A DNA stretch of 64,000 nucleotides, taken from Enorma sp964624825 (lineage in GTDB: Bacteria > Actinomycetota > Coriobacteriia > Coriobacteriales > Coriobacteriaceae). Shown piece after piece: positions 1 to 8,291 of the stretch. The DNA lies in contig CAZUYD010000009.1 in assembly GCA_964624825.1 (NCBI GenBank), forward strand, positions 1 to 64,000, read 5' to 3'. The notes beneath the pieces are model-generated. The model did not search any database. It was not told the origin of the DNA and worked only from the letters and a program-made list of their open reading frames with translations. The number at the start of each line of letters is the position of its first letter. Position 1 is the first letter of the stretch. The translations under genes were made by a program, and so were the position numbers.

Positions 1-881
1 GCAACAAGTACTCCGCCGCCTACTGGAGCCACTACGACACCTCGGGCGTCGTAGCTCGCTATCTGGCGACGCCAACGCTCACCGATAGCGAGAAGACGTC
101 CTCCGGGCTCAAAGTGTATTGGAGCGCGGTAAGCAAGGCTTCCGGGTATGTCGTCTATCGCAAGACTTCCGGCGGTTCCTACGCTCGGATTGCGACCACG
201 ACCTCCACGAGCTACACGGATACGACGGCCGAAGACATGACCTCCTATTACTATACGGTGCGCGCCTACTACGGCGACAAGGAAACGGCGCTCGCGAACA
301 CGTACTCGGCTCAGTACTGGAGCGGGTACAGCTCCGCTGGAAGGACCGTCTACAACGGATTCCAAAATTCCAGCCTGTACTACCAGGTGTCGTGCTTCTC
401 GGTTTCCATCAAGAACCAGGGAGTCAATCAATTTGGGTACCGAACAGCCTCTCAGATCTCAAACGTCGCCACCAAATCTGACTGCATCGAAGCCATGATC
501 GATCGCGCGTATGACTACATCGGCACCCCGTACAAGTGGGATTATTCCTGTGCTCCGGGTGTCGGGGTGGATTGCGCCGGCCTCGTCATGCAGTGCCTCT
601 ATGCATGTGGCATGGACTTGTCGCCGATGAATCCATGGGATCACTATTACACGTCGGGACATGACCAGTACGCGAACTATATGTGGAACAACGGTAAGTT
701 CAAAAAAGTGTCCTTCTCCTCGCGGAAAAGGGGCGATTTGATCAGCTGGGCCGGTCATATCGCCATCTACATTGGAAACGACAAGGTCATCGAAGCTCCT
801 GGAGCCGGACAGACGGTCAAGATAACGAGCGTATATGCCTACGGCACACCGCGCGGTGCGTTGAGAGTGTTCGTCGACTAA
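1..881 (+). CDS. Secreted NlpC/P60 cell-wall hydrolase with FnIII-like domain, 3' part
   Basis: The reading frame is open from the window edge (first codon at 3) to the stop at 879-881, so the 5' end and any signal peptide lie outside. The first ~100 residues look like a fibronectin-III or Ig-like beta repeat (SGYVVYRKTSGGSYARI, then SYYYTVRAY). The C-terminal ~130 residues are an NlpC/P60 peptidase: catalytic Cys in DCAGLV (codon 572-574) and catalytic His in GHIAIYIG (codon 756-758). The family cleaves peptide stems of peptidoglycan outside the membrane. FnIII-like repeats often serve as spacers or adhesion modules in surface proteins. A GTG at 114 is only an internal codon. A terminator follows, so it is not co-transcribed with pyrG. 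The family call is firm; the substrate is not known. Confidence 0.85.
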   Translation, partial: NKYSAAYWSHYDTSGVVARYLATPTLTDSEKTSSGLKVYWSAVSKASGYVVYRKTSGGSYARIATTTSTSYTDTTAEDMTSYYYTVRAYYGDKETALANTYSAQYWSGYSSAGRTVYNGFQNSSLYYQVSCFSVSIKNQGVNQFGYRTASQISNVATKSDCIEAMIDRAYDYIGTPYKWDYSCAPGVGVDCAGLVMQCLYACGMDLSPMNPWDHYYTSGHDQYANYMWNNGKFKKVSFSSRKRGDLISWAGHIAIYIGNDKVIEAPGAGQTVKITSVYAYGTPRGALRVFVD

Positions 882-890
882 CGGTTTGCA

Positions 891-928
891 GGTTGGCTGG
901 TTCCGACGAGCCGGCCAACCGCCCTTTT
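891..928 (+). terminator. Rho-independent terminator after the NlpC/P60 gene
   Basis: A 10-bp stem (GGTTGGCTGG / CCGGCCAACC, one G-T pair) with a 10-nt loop is followed by GCCCTTTT. It lies 10 nt after the stop codon. Confidence 0.8.
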
Positions 929-991
929 GCCGCCGCATCGGCATTGCTGTTGCGTGAATTTGTGGCCGAGCGCGCCGCGTCGCGTCGCGAG

Positions 992-1000
992 TGGTACCAT
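992..1000 (+). promoter_or_regulatory. Candidate extended -10 promoter of pyrG
   Basis: TGG-TACCAT has the TGn extension in front of a -10-like hexamer, and no convincing -35 box lies 16-18 bp upstream. It sits ~70 bp before the pyrG start. The same TGn arrangement precedes rnpB and tRNA-Leu in this window. Confidence 0.35.
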
Positions 1001-1068
1001 AAAGGCCCGTAAGGATGGTCCGCGGAACGCGGCCGGGGTTATACTACGGGAAGCGCAGGTTCAACATA

Positions 1069-2730
1069 ATGACTAAGCATATCTTCGTAACCGGTGGCGT
1101 GGTTTCGTCGCTCGGCAAGGGCATCACGGCTGCCTCGCTCGGCCGCCTGCTCAAGAGCCGCGGTTACAAGGTGACCATGCAAAAGGCAGACCCCTACCTC
1201 AACGTCGATCCCGGTACCATGAGCCCCTTCCAGCATGGCGAGGTCTTCGTCACCGAGGACGGCTATGAGTCCGACCTCGACCTCGGCCACTATGAGCGCT
1301 TCATCGACGAGAACCTCACGCGCGATTCCAACTTCACCACGGGCGCCATCTATCGCTCGCTCATCCACCGCGAGCGCCGCGGCGACTTCCTAGGCGGAAC
1401 GGTGCAGGTGATTCCGCACGTCACCAACGCTATCAAGGACAAGTTCCGCCGCGTGGAGGAGCAGACTGGATCGGACGTGGTGATCACCGAGCTCGGCGGT
1501 ACCATCGGCGATATCGAGAGCCAGCCCTTCGTTGAGGCGATTCGTCAGTACAAAAAGGACGCCGGCGCGGAGAACGTTTGCTACATCCATGTGTCGCTCG
1601 TGCCATATATCGCCGCGGCTCATGAGGTCAAGACCAAGCCCACGCAGCACAGCGTGAAGGAGCTGCGCAGCTTCGGCATCCAACCCGATATCATCGTGCT
1701 GCGCTCAGACCACGAGATCGACGACGCCATCCGCGCGAAGATAGCAAGCTTCTGCGATGTCGATGTGGACTGCGTGTTTACCAACGAGGACTGCGATTCC
1801 ATCTACGACGTGCCGCGCATGTTCGCTGAGCAAGATTTCGACCTGCGCGTTTGCGAGCGTCTGGGGCTCGAGCCGCGCGAGCGCGACATGAGCGAATGGG
1901 ATGCCTTCCTCGCGAAGAAGAACCATGCGAACCATCACCGCGACGAGGTGAAAGTGGCTGTGGTGGGCAAGTATACGCAGCTGCCCGATGCATATCTTTC
2001 CGTCATCGAGGCGATTCGCCATGCGGGTATCTACTATGACCGCCATGTCGACGTGCGCTTGGTCGATGGTGAAGCGCTTACCTGGGATTCCTGTGAAGAG
2101 GTGCTAGGAGATGCCTCGGGGATCGTGGTGCCGGGCGGCTTCGGCGTGCGCGGCCTCGAAGGTAAGATTTGTGCTGCCCGCTACGCCCGTGAGCACAAGA
2201 TCCCATATCTGGGGCTCTGCCTGGGCATGCAGGTGTCGGTCTGCGAGTTTGCCCGCGATGTCGCCGGCCTTACCGACGCGAATTCCACCGAGTTTGAGCC
2301 GGAGTGCGCTCATCCCGTGATCGATCTTATGAGCTCGCAGGAAGATGTGACCGAGAAGGGCGGCACCATGCGCCTCGGCGCCTATCCGTGCAAGCTCGTT
2401 TCGGGCACGCTCGCGCGCGAGGCGTATGGGGAAGACCTCGTTTACGAGCGCCATCGCCATCGCTATGAGTTCAACAACGCGTTCCGTGACGTGCTCGAGG
2501 AGGCGGGGCTTGTAATCTCGGGCGTTTCTCCGGACGAGACGCTGGTCGAGATGGTTGAGCTTCCGCGAGAGATGCATCCGTGGTTCTTGGCCACGCAGGC
2601 GCATCCCGAGTTCAAGAGCCGTCCGACCCGCCCGCAACCGTTGTTCCGCGAGTTCACGCGTGCTGCCGTGGGCTTCCACGAGGGAATCGATCGCACCGAG
2701 GTTACGTCCAAGAACGCACCGGCGGCGTAA
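1069..2730 (+). CDS. pyrG: CTP synthase
   Basis: CTP synthase (553 aa, the usual length) makes CTP from UTP, ATP and glutamine in the cytosol, the last step of pyrimidine nucleotide synthesis. The N-terminal synthetase domain carries the P-loop-like SSLGKGITAAS. The C-terminal class I glutamine amidotransferase domain carries the nucleophile elbow GLCLGMQ (Cys ~384) and the His/Glu part of the triad in HPEFKSRP near the end. The ATG at 1069 (MTKHIFVTGG) is chosen because family members start exactly here. An open frame extends back to 1015 but adds an unrelated sequence. The xer recombinase gene begins 17 nt after the stop, so the two are probably co-transcribed. Confidence 0.97.
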   Translation: MTKHIFVTGGVVSSLGKGITAASLGRLLKSRGYKVTMQKADPYLNVDPGTMSPFQHGEVFVTEDGYESDLDLGHYERFIDENLTRDSNFTTGAIYRSLIHRERRGDFLGGTVQVIPHVTNAIKDKFRRVEEQTGSDVVITELGGTIGDIESQPFVEAIRQYKKDAGAENVCYIHVSLVPYIAAAHEVKTKPTQHSVKELRSFGIQPDIIVLRSDHEIDDAIRAKIASFCDVDVDCVFTNEDCDSIYDVPRMFAEQDFDLRVCERLGLEPRERDMSEWDAFLAKKNHANHHRDEVKVAVVGKYTQLPDAYLSVIEAIRHAGIYYDRHVDVRLVDGEALTWDSCEEVLGDASGIVVPGGFGVRGLEGKICAARYAREHKIPYLGLCLGMQVSVCEFARDVAGLTDANSTEFEPECAHPVIDLMSSQEDVTEKGGTMRLGAYPCKLVSGTLAREAYGEDLVYERHRHRYEFNNAFRDVLEEAGLVISGVSPDETLVEMVELPREMHPWFLATQAHPEFKSRPTRPQPLFREFTRAAVGFHEGIDRTEVTSKNAPAA

Positions 2731-2746
2731 GCAACCGGGCGGGCTC

Positions 2747-3718
2747 GTGGATAAGCGATGCCATAGCACGCAGATACCGGCCGATGAACCTGTAGAGGGT
2801 TCATCGGCCGAGTTGTCTGCGCTGGCGCGCGCTTGCACCGAGTATCTTGCTCATCTGTCGGTCGAGCGGAACCTGTCTGAGAACACCATCTCCGCGTATC
2901 GTCGCGACCTTCGGGCGTACCTTGGATTTCTTGCAGAACGTGGCATCGTGAGCCCCGAGGCTATCACGCGCCGCGATATCGAGGGGTTCGTAGGGGCGCG
3001 GCGCGATGCGGGATATGCCGACGCGTCAATCGAGCGAGCGCTCTCGGCAGTCAAGGGCTTCCATGGGTTCATGGCGCGCGAGGGCATGGCCCTGACGTTG
3101 CCGACCGGGGTGATCCGGCTGCCCAAGAAAGCAGAGCGCCTGCCAGACTTCATCTCGGTCGAGGATGCGAAACGGCTGCTCGAGCAGCCGTTTCCTCAAA
3201 CGGCTGCCGGTGCGCGCGATCGCGCCGAGCTTGAGGTGCTCTATGGGTGCGGGCTTCGGGTCAGCGAGCTGATCGGCCTCGACGTGCGCGACCTGTATCT
3301 CGACGAGGAGTTCATGCGCGTATTCGGCAAAGGATCGAAGGAGCGCCTCGTTCCCATTACGGGAAGCGCGATTCAGGCGCTCGAGGCATATCTGGCCGGG
3401 CCGCGCGCAGAGCTTGCTGCGCATGACCGTCAGCACCGCGCGGCGGGTGCGGTCTTTCTCAACAAGAACGGGACGCGCATCTCGCGTCAGTCTGTCCACG
3501 CGACATGTGAGCGCTACGGGCGCCTGGTGGGGATCGAGGGGCTTCACCCCCACACGCTGCGCCATTCATTCGCGACCCATATGCTTGCTGGCGGCGCCGA
3601 CCTGCGCGTGCTGCAAGAGATTCTCGGGCATGCGGATATATCTACCACGCAGGTCTACACGCATCTCGATCGCTCGCAGCTTCGGGAGGTCTACCTCGCG
3701 GCGCATCCGCGTGCGTAA
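2747..3718 (+). CDS. Site-specific tyrosine recombinase, XerC/XerD type
   Basis: This ~323-aa protein has the two-domain layout of Xer recombinases: an N-terminal SAM-like DNA-binding domain (YLAHLSVERNLSENTISAYRRDL) and a C-terminal catalytic domain with Arg in GCGLRVSELIGL, HTLRHSFATHML (H-x-x-R), GHADISTTQ and the nucleophile Tyr in VYTHLD. All five catalytic positions can be seen. Xer proteins resolve chromosome dimers at dif near division. The GTG at 2747 follows pyrG by 17 nt; a TTG at 2813 is an alternative start closer to the conserved N-terminus. A longer frame from 2555 overlaps pyrG and is rejected. It cannot be named XerC or XerD from sequence alone, although the layout (pyrG neighbour, single gene before dcw) fits the XerD used with ScpB/ParB loci in other Gram-positives. 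Confidence 0.9.
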   Translation: MDKRCHSTQIPADEPVEGSSAELSALARACTEYLAHLSVERNLSENTISAYRRDLRAYLGFLAERGIVSPEAITRRDIEGFVGARRDAGYADASIERALSAVKGFHGFMAREGMALTLPTGVIRLPKKAERLPDFISVEDAKRLLEQPFPQTAAGARDRAELEVLYGCGLRVSELIGLDVRDLYLDEEFMRVFGKGSKERLVPITGSAIQALEAYLAGPRAELAAHDRQHRAAGAVFLNKNGTRISRQSVHATCERYGRLVGIEGLHPHTLRHSFATHMLAGGADLRVLQEILGHADISTTQVYTHLDRSQLREVYLAAHPRA

Positions 3719-3979
3719 TCGTTTCTGTGAGCGCATTGGCTGGGGACATGCTTGCTGCGGCAGCGCGCGTCCTGTGCTCGCGCGTCCGTCGGCCTCGGCA
3801 CGCGCCCGCGCGCGGCGAACGTATATTCGAGCGGTAACCGTTCCTTCACATCTCTTGCCGGGCTCTAAAAGTCGCCTCAACATCAACTTGAAGGTTAAGC
3901 TTTTGCGCCTCGTTTCGACTGGTAGGGAGCGTATTCGTCCTGCAGCGCAACATCTTGTGTTTCGCGCACGAAGGCATGG
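3719..3979. other. Intergenic region upstream of mraZ
   Basis: No gene is seen between the xer stop and the mraZ control region. A short reading frame through here has no recognisable domain and continues out of frame into mraZ. The stretch contains the motif shared with the ftsZ leader (separate entry). Confidence 0.6.
3885..3905 (+). promoter_or_regulatory. Motif shared with the ftsZ upstream region (copy 1)
   Basis: AACTTGAA-G-GTTAA-GC-TTTTG here matches AACTTGAA-C-GTTAA-CG-TTTGA at 19206-19226 upstream of ftsZ. The two blocks AACTTGAA and GTTAA are identical and equally spaced, in otherwise unrelated intergenic DNA. It may be a common transcription-factor site or promoter element for the dcw cluster; the binder is unknown. 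Confidence 0.45.
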
Positions 3980-4035
3980 TGGGAACTCATATCGTGCGTG
4001 GGGGGCTGCAAGGGGGTCTGGGGGAGAAAATGGGA
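3980..4035 (+). promoter_or_regulatory. Candidate MraZ operator (TGGGR repeats)
   Basis: Four TGGGA/TGGGG pentamers occur at 3980, 3999, 4019 and 4031, all on the same strand and directly upstream of the putative mraZ promoter. MraZ of other bacteria binds direct repeats of TGGGN upstream of its own operon. The spacing here (19, 20, 12) is not the strict 10-bp period, so only some pentamers may be real. Confidence 0.45.
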
Positions 4036-4042
4036 AAAAATG

Positions 4043-4072
4043 TTGCGATGAGTCGCGAACAAGTTTTATAGT
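4043..4072 (+). promoter_or_regulatory. Putative mraZ (dcw) promoter
   Basis: TTGCGA (4043-4048), an 18-bp spacer and TATAGT (4067-4072) match sigma-70-type boxes. A start near 4079 would leave a leader of about 57 nt before mraZ. Confidence 0.55.
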
Positions 4073-4135
4073 AGAGACGTCGACAGCGGGGTGGCTCCCG
4101 CACTTGCCCACGAGTAGCCTAAGGGGGTGCAAGCG

Positions 4136-4573
4136 GTGTACGTCAGCGGTACCTATGATCGCAATCTCGATGCAAAGGGTCGCTTGTCTTTGCCGCCTGC
4201 CTTTCGCAAGGAGCTCGGTGAGTCGGTGCGTGTGCTGCCTGCACCTGAAAAGGATATCGACGCCTTGTATGTGTTCACCGAAGACACGTTCAAGAAGTGG
4301 CTCGACTCTGTGTTTGAAGCAAAGGGCGGGTACAACCCGACAAGCGAAGAGCACAGGATCGTGCGCGAGGCATTGAACGGCGCGGCAACCGCACTTGAAA
4401 TAGACTCCGCCGCCCGTATCAGCCTTCCCGAGGCCTATCGCGAAAAGGTCGGTCTTGACCGTGAGGTTACCATCGTCGGAGATGGCGATCGCGTTAAGGT
4501 CTGGGACCGAGCGACGTTCAAGGCGCGCGAGGCAAGCGCCGAGTCCGTGCTCGCGAACTTCTTCGACAACTAG
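4136..4573 (+). CDS. mraZ: MraZ transcriptional regulator, first gene of dcw cluster
   Basis: MraZ is a small AbrB/SpoVT-fold DNA-binding protein that forms rings and represses its own operon. The protein (~145 aa) contains the two hallmark repeats: YDRNLDAKGRLSLPPAFRKEL and, in the second half, EIDSAARISLPEAYREKVGL, each with the conserved D-x-x-G/A-R pattern. I prefer the GTG at 4136 because AAGGGGG at 4121-4127 is then a well-spaced ribosome-binding site. A GTG at 4127 would lie inside that site. It is followed after 24 nt by rsmH, the standard gene pair. TGGGR repeats upstream suggest autoregulation. Confidence 0.93.
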   Translation: MYVSGTYDRNLDAKGRLSLPPAFRKELGESVRVLPAPEKDIDALYVFTEDTFKKWLDSVFEAKGGYNPTSEEHRIVREALNGAATALEIDSAARISLPEAYREKVGLDREVTIVGDGDRVKVWDRATFKAREASAESVLANFFDN

Positions 4574-4597
4574 TCGGGACGTGTGGAGACCGCGTAC

Positions 4598-5569
4598 ATG
4601 GCAGGGGGAACGTTGACATCTGAATATCGGCATGAACCCGTAATGCTCACCGAAGTGCTTGATGCGCTTGCCCCGCAACCAGGGGCGGTGGTGTGCGACT
4701 GCACGCTTGGCGGCGCAGGCCACTCTGTGGAGATAGCGCGCATCATAGGTAAAGACGGGCTGCTGCTAGGCATCGACCAAGATGATATGGCGCTTGCCGC
4801 GGCAGCTGAGCGCCTTGAGCGCACGGTGCCCGCAACGCCGCGCAAGCTTCTGAAAGGAAACTTCGGCGATCTGGACGAGCTGCTTTGCCAGGCGGAAGTG
4901 CCCGGCATCGACGGCATCCTGTTCGACCTAGGCGTTTCGAGCCCGCAACTTGATATCCCTGATAGGGGGTTCTCGTATCATGAGGACGCCCCGCTCGATA
5001 TGCGGATGGATCCGAGAAACAGTCCTTTAAACGCAGCTGAGGTCATAAACACCTATTCCGAAGCCGACCTCGCTCGGATCCTACGCGTCTATGGGGAAGA
5101 GAAGTTCGCCGCATCGATTGCGCACGAGATCGTGCGCAGGCGACAGGAGCATCCCATTAAGACCACGGGCGAGCTGGTCGAGGCGATTAAAGCGGGAATA
5201 CCCGCCGCAGCGCGTCGGCGCGGACACCATCCTGCGCGCAAGAGCTTCCAGGCGATTCGCATCGAGGTCAACCACGAGCTCGATGCGCTTGAGGCGGGGC
5301 TTGAGGCAGCGGTGCGCTGGCTCAACCCGGGCGGGCGCGTCTGCGTCATCTCGTATCACTCGCTCGAAGACCGCATCGTCAAGCGGCTCTTCCAAACGCA
5401 CAGCCAAGGGTGCACCTGTCCGCCGGACATTCCGGTGTGCGTATGCGGAAACGTGCCGGTACTCAGGATCATCACCCGAAAGCCGCTGGTGGCGCAGGCC
5501 GATGAGGTCACGCGCAACCCGCGTGCGAGATCGGCCAAGATTCGCGTGGCGGAGCGACTCGACTCGTAA
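4598..5569 (+). CDS. rsmH: 16S rRNA (cytosine-1402-N4)-methyltransferase
   Basis: RsmH (MraW) uses S-adenosylmethionine to methylate N4 of C1402 in 16S rRNA. The ~323-aa product shows CTLGGAGHS (SAM site), LFDLGVSSPQLD followed by RGFSYHEDAPLDMRMD, KSFQAIRIEVNHEL and SYHSLEDRIVKR, all diagnostic of the family. The ATG at 4598 has GGAG nine bases upstream. GTG at 4583 and TTG at 4613 are alternatives in the same frame; the TTG has an even stronger GGGGGA but tight spacing. It follows mraZ and precedes ftsL, the usual dcw order. Confidence 0.95.
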   Translation: MAGGTLTSEYRHEPVMLTEVLDALAPQPGAVVCDCTLGGAGHSVEIARIIGKDGLLLGIDQDDMALAAAAERLERTVPATPRKLLKGNFGDLDELLCQAEVPGIDGILFDLGVSSPQLDIPDRGFSYHEDAPLDMRMDPRNSPLNAAEVINTYSEADLARILRVYGEEKFAASIAHEIVRRRQEHPIKTTGELVEAIKAGIPAAARRRGHHPARKSFQAIRIEVNHELDALEAGLEAAVRWLNPGGRVCVISYHSLEDRIVKRLFQTHSQGCTCPPDIPVCVCGNVPVLRIITRKPLVAQADEVTRNPRARSAKIRVAERLDS

Positions 5570-5653
5570 CGCCATCGCTTCGAGGTTCCATCCCGCAGCA
5601 GAAACGAAGCATAGACGTACTACTAACACACTTGGGATGGGAGGCATGCGCCC

Positions 5654-6169
5654 ATGGCGTACTTTGATTCCAGCGCAGCGTATGCCTATGACGACATGCA
5701 GGCTGCGCCATTAGTCCGGCCGCAACGTCAGGCTGAACCGAACAGCGCGCCGAGCGCGCGTCCGCGCTTCGACGTCTACACCGGTGAGGGCCGCGAGGCA
5801 AATCAGCTTGTGAGCCCGGTATTCACGCATGTGGTGAAGGTATTCTGCGTGCTCGCCGCGCTTTTTTGCGCGATCGGCGTCGCACGCGTCGCCATCGCCG
5901 GCGTCACCACGTCCATGCTCAACGACAACGCCCAGCTCACCTCTTCGCTTGAGGCGGCACAGGACGAAAGCTCGACCCTTGAGGTCATGAATTCGGTGTA
6001 CGGATCCGATTCGCGCATTCGCGACCTGGCGACCGGGACGCTGGGTATGGTTGAGGCCGAAGACACGGTTACGCTCGATTTGAGCGCATCGACTGAGGAT
6101 GCATCCGAGGGCGCGTCGACCGATTCCACCGACACGACCTCCGCTTCTGACGCGGGTGATGCAAGCTAG
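5654..6169 (+). CDS. ftsL: FtsL-like cell division protein (single-pass)
   Basis: This 171-aa protein has a ~55-residue cytoplasmic N-terminus, one transmembrane helix (VVKVFCVLAALFCAIGVARV), a short heptad-like extracytoplasmic segment and an acidic Ser/Thr/Asp-rich tail. FtsL proteins are poorly conserved, so the call rests on topology and on the position between rsmH and ftsI. FtsL, with FtsB and FtsQ, activates the FtsW-FtsI synthase at the septum. The extracytoplasmic coil is short and the low-complexity acidic tail resembles the one in ftsQ of this genome. The ATG at 5654 has GGGAGG about 10 nt upstream. Confidence 0.75.
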   Translation: MAYFDSSAAYAYDDMQAAPLVRPQRQAEPNSAPSARPRFDVYTGEGREANQLVSPVFTHVVKVFCVLAALFCAIGVARVAIAGVTTSMLNDNAQLTSSLEAAQDESSTLEVMNSVYGSDSRIRDLATGTLGMVEAEDTVTLDLSASTEDASEGASTDSTDTTSASDAGDAS

Positions 6170-6188
6170 AAACCGCAAGGAGGCTGTG

Positions 6189-8141
6189 ATGGCACGCGAC
6201 CGGTATTCAGGCGCTGGCGGCCAGGGCACACAGCGCGGACGGTCGCGCGGCTCTCGCTCTGCGCAGAATCCATCGAACAATGGCATACATGGATCAAGCC
6301 GGCACGAACGGACGAACGCGTACCAAACGGGATCGCGCGCCGCGCGCCGTGGCCTGGCTGCGCGCGATCGCGCGCCGCGCGCCGGCGGGCGTGGTGACGG
6401 CAGCGGCACGACCCCGCCGCGCCAGCCACGCGGCGGGCGCCCGCAGACCGACCTATTTCATAGCGATCTTGCGCATGAGCGCATCCCGCGTCGAACGGTT
6501 GTGTTCGGCACGTTCGCCGCGCTGCTCGGCTTGGGAGTATGGCAGCTTGCCGACTATCAGATCGTGGAGGCGAGCACCTATCGCGACCGAGCGGATCAAT
6601 ATCGCGTGTTGGAGCAGGAAATCCTTGCCAAGCGCGGCACCATCTACGACCGGAACGGCAATGTGCTCACCTCAAGCGTGGAATGCCAGAACGTCTATGT
6701 GAACCCGCAGCTTATTGAAGACGCCGATGAGGCGGTGGCGGCGCTCGTAGAGGTATTGGGTGTCGACGAGGACACCTGCCGCGAATCGGTGACGAGCGAT
6801 ACGACCTTCGTCTACATCAAGCGCCAGGTCGATGAAGAGGACGCCGAGACGCTTGAGGAGTACGGCATCGCAGGCATCGAGTTCGAGCAGACGGTGAAGC
6901 GCGTATACCCATACGAGAACCTTGCGTCGCAGGTGCTCGGTGTGGTGAACATCGATAACGAGGGCGTATCTGGCCTGGAGAGCTACTACGACGAGAAGCT
7001 CACCGGGACAAACGGGTCGATCGTGCGCGAACGGGGAGCCGATGGATCCTATATAGCGGGAGGCGCCTACAAAAAGGTCGCCGCGCAGGACGGCACCGAT
7101 CTGGTGCTCACGCTCGACGTGAACATCCAAGCTACCGCCGAGGAAGCGCTTGCCGATGCGGTGGAGTCCGCGGAGGCGAGCAACGGGTCGATCATCGTGA
7201 TGGACCCCACGACGGGTGAGATCCTTGCGTGCGCGTCGTCACCTACCTACTACCAAACCGACCTTGCGAACACCACCGCCGCAGACATGAACTTGCGCAT
7301 GGTGACCGACTCGTACGAGCCCGGCTCGGTCTTTAAGACGCTGGTAGCAAGCATGGGTATCGACCTGGGGCTTCTTACACCCGATTCCACCTTCGAGGTG
7401 CCCGCGCAGGTGCAGGTGGGTGACAACTGGGTGGTGGACGTCGACGAGCGCGACTACGCCATGACGATGACCCTGCGCGAGATCTTGCGCCGCTCTTCGA
7501 ATACCGGCATGGTGCTGGTGGGGGAGACGATCGGTGCGGATGGCTTCGCCGAGTACCTCGACACCTTCGGAATAGGGCAGACCACCGGCATTGACTTTCC
7601 GGGCGAGAGTTCCGGCATCGTGCGCGACCGCAGCGAGTATGATGGCTCCACCCTCGGGTCGATGTCGTTTGGCCAGGGCATCTCGGTGCCGCCCGTTAAG
7701 ATCGCCCAGGCGGTTTCGAGCATTGCGAACGGTGGCGTGATGTGCACGCCCCACTTCTTGAAATCGATCCATGGTGAGGAGATCGACTGGAGCGATGGTG
7801 ACGAGCAGGTCATCAGCGCCGAAACGGCTGAAGACGTCACATCGATGATGGTGACCGTCGTGGACGAAGGCACCGGCGAAGGCGGCGCCATCGACGGCTA
7901 CGACGTGGCGGGAAAAACCGGAACCGCGCAGCGCGCCGACGATTCGGGTGGGTATCAAGCCGACTCGTACATGGCCTCGTTTTTGGCATTCGCCCCGGCA
8001 TCCGATCCAAAAGTGCTCGTGTACGCGACGCTCGACGGCACACCGTACATGTCGTATATGGCTTCGCCAGCGGTGAAGACGACTATGGAGAAGGCGTTAT
8101 CGGTGCTAGGCGTCGAGCCGACGCGCACGACCGAGGAATAA
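6189..8141 (+). CDS. ftsI: Septal penicillin-binding protein 2/3-type transpeptidase FtsI
   Basis: FtsI is the class B penicillin-binding protein that cross-links septal peptidoglycan. The 650-aa product has a basic, low-complexity cytoplasmic N-terminus of ~100 residues, a membrane helix (RTVVFGTFAALLGLGVWQL), a pedestal domain (AKRGTIYDRNGNVL) and a transpeptidase domain with all three motifs: SVFK (active Ser ~380), SSN and KTGT. No PASTA repeats are present. The ATG at 6189 is preceded by AAGGAGG. It lies 19 nt after ftsL, so co-translation is likely. The long Arg/Gly/Ala-rich tail before the membrane helix is unusual for FtsI. Confidence 0.95.
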   Translation: MARDRYSGAGGQGTQRGRSRGSRSAQNPSNNGIHGSSRHERTNAYQTGSRAARRGLAARDRAPRAGGRGDGSGTTPPRQPRGGRPQTDLFHSDLAHERIPRRTVVFGTFAALLGLGVWQLADYQIVEASTYRDRADQYRVLEQEILAKRGTIYDRNGNVLTSSVECQNVYVNPQLIEDADEAVAALVEVLGVDEDTCRESVTSDTTFVYIKRQVDEEDAETLEEYGIAGIEFEQTVKRVYPYENLASQVLGVVNIDNEGVSGLESYYDEKLTGTNGSIVRERGADGSYIAGGAYKKVAAQDGTDLVLTLDVNIQATAEEALADAVESAEASNGSIIVMDPTTGEILACASSPTYYQTDLANTTAADMNLRMVTDSYEPGSVFKTLVASMGIDLGLLTPDSTFEVPAQVQVGDNWVVDVDERDYAMTMTLREILRRSSNTGMVLVGETIGADGFAEYLDTFGIGQTTGIDFPGESSGIVRDRSEYDGSTLGSMSFGQGISVPPVKIAQAVSSIANGGVMCTPHFLKSIHGEEIDWSDGDEQVISAETAEDVTSMMVTVVDEGTGEGGAIDGYDVAGKTGTAQRADDSGGYQADSYMASFLAFAPASDPKVLVYATLDGTPYMSYMASPAVKTTMEKALSVLGVEPTRTTEE

Positions 8142-8248
8142 CGCTTCGGAGTCATCGATAGGCGCGCGTTTTTGGCGGCTCACGTATGGCGCCTTGTCCC
8201 TTCCGTGTGCGTTCGCGCGGCGGGTATGCGCGCCTAAAAGCCCTACGG

Positions 8249-8254
8249 TACAAT
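8249..8254 (+). promoter_or_regulatory. Possible internal -10 element upstream of murF
   Basis: TACAAT lies 38 bp before murF in the 150-bp gap that follows ftsI, where murE would normally be. No good -35 is visible. The same hexamer precedes murC and rnpB. Confidence 0.3.
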
Positions 8255-8291
8255 TGCCTGCTGATGGGAATCGATCGAGGGGAAGCAATAC

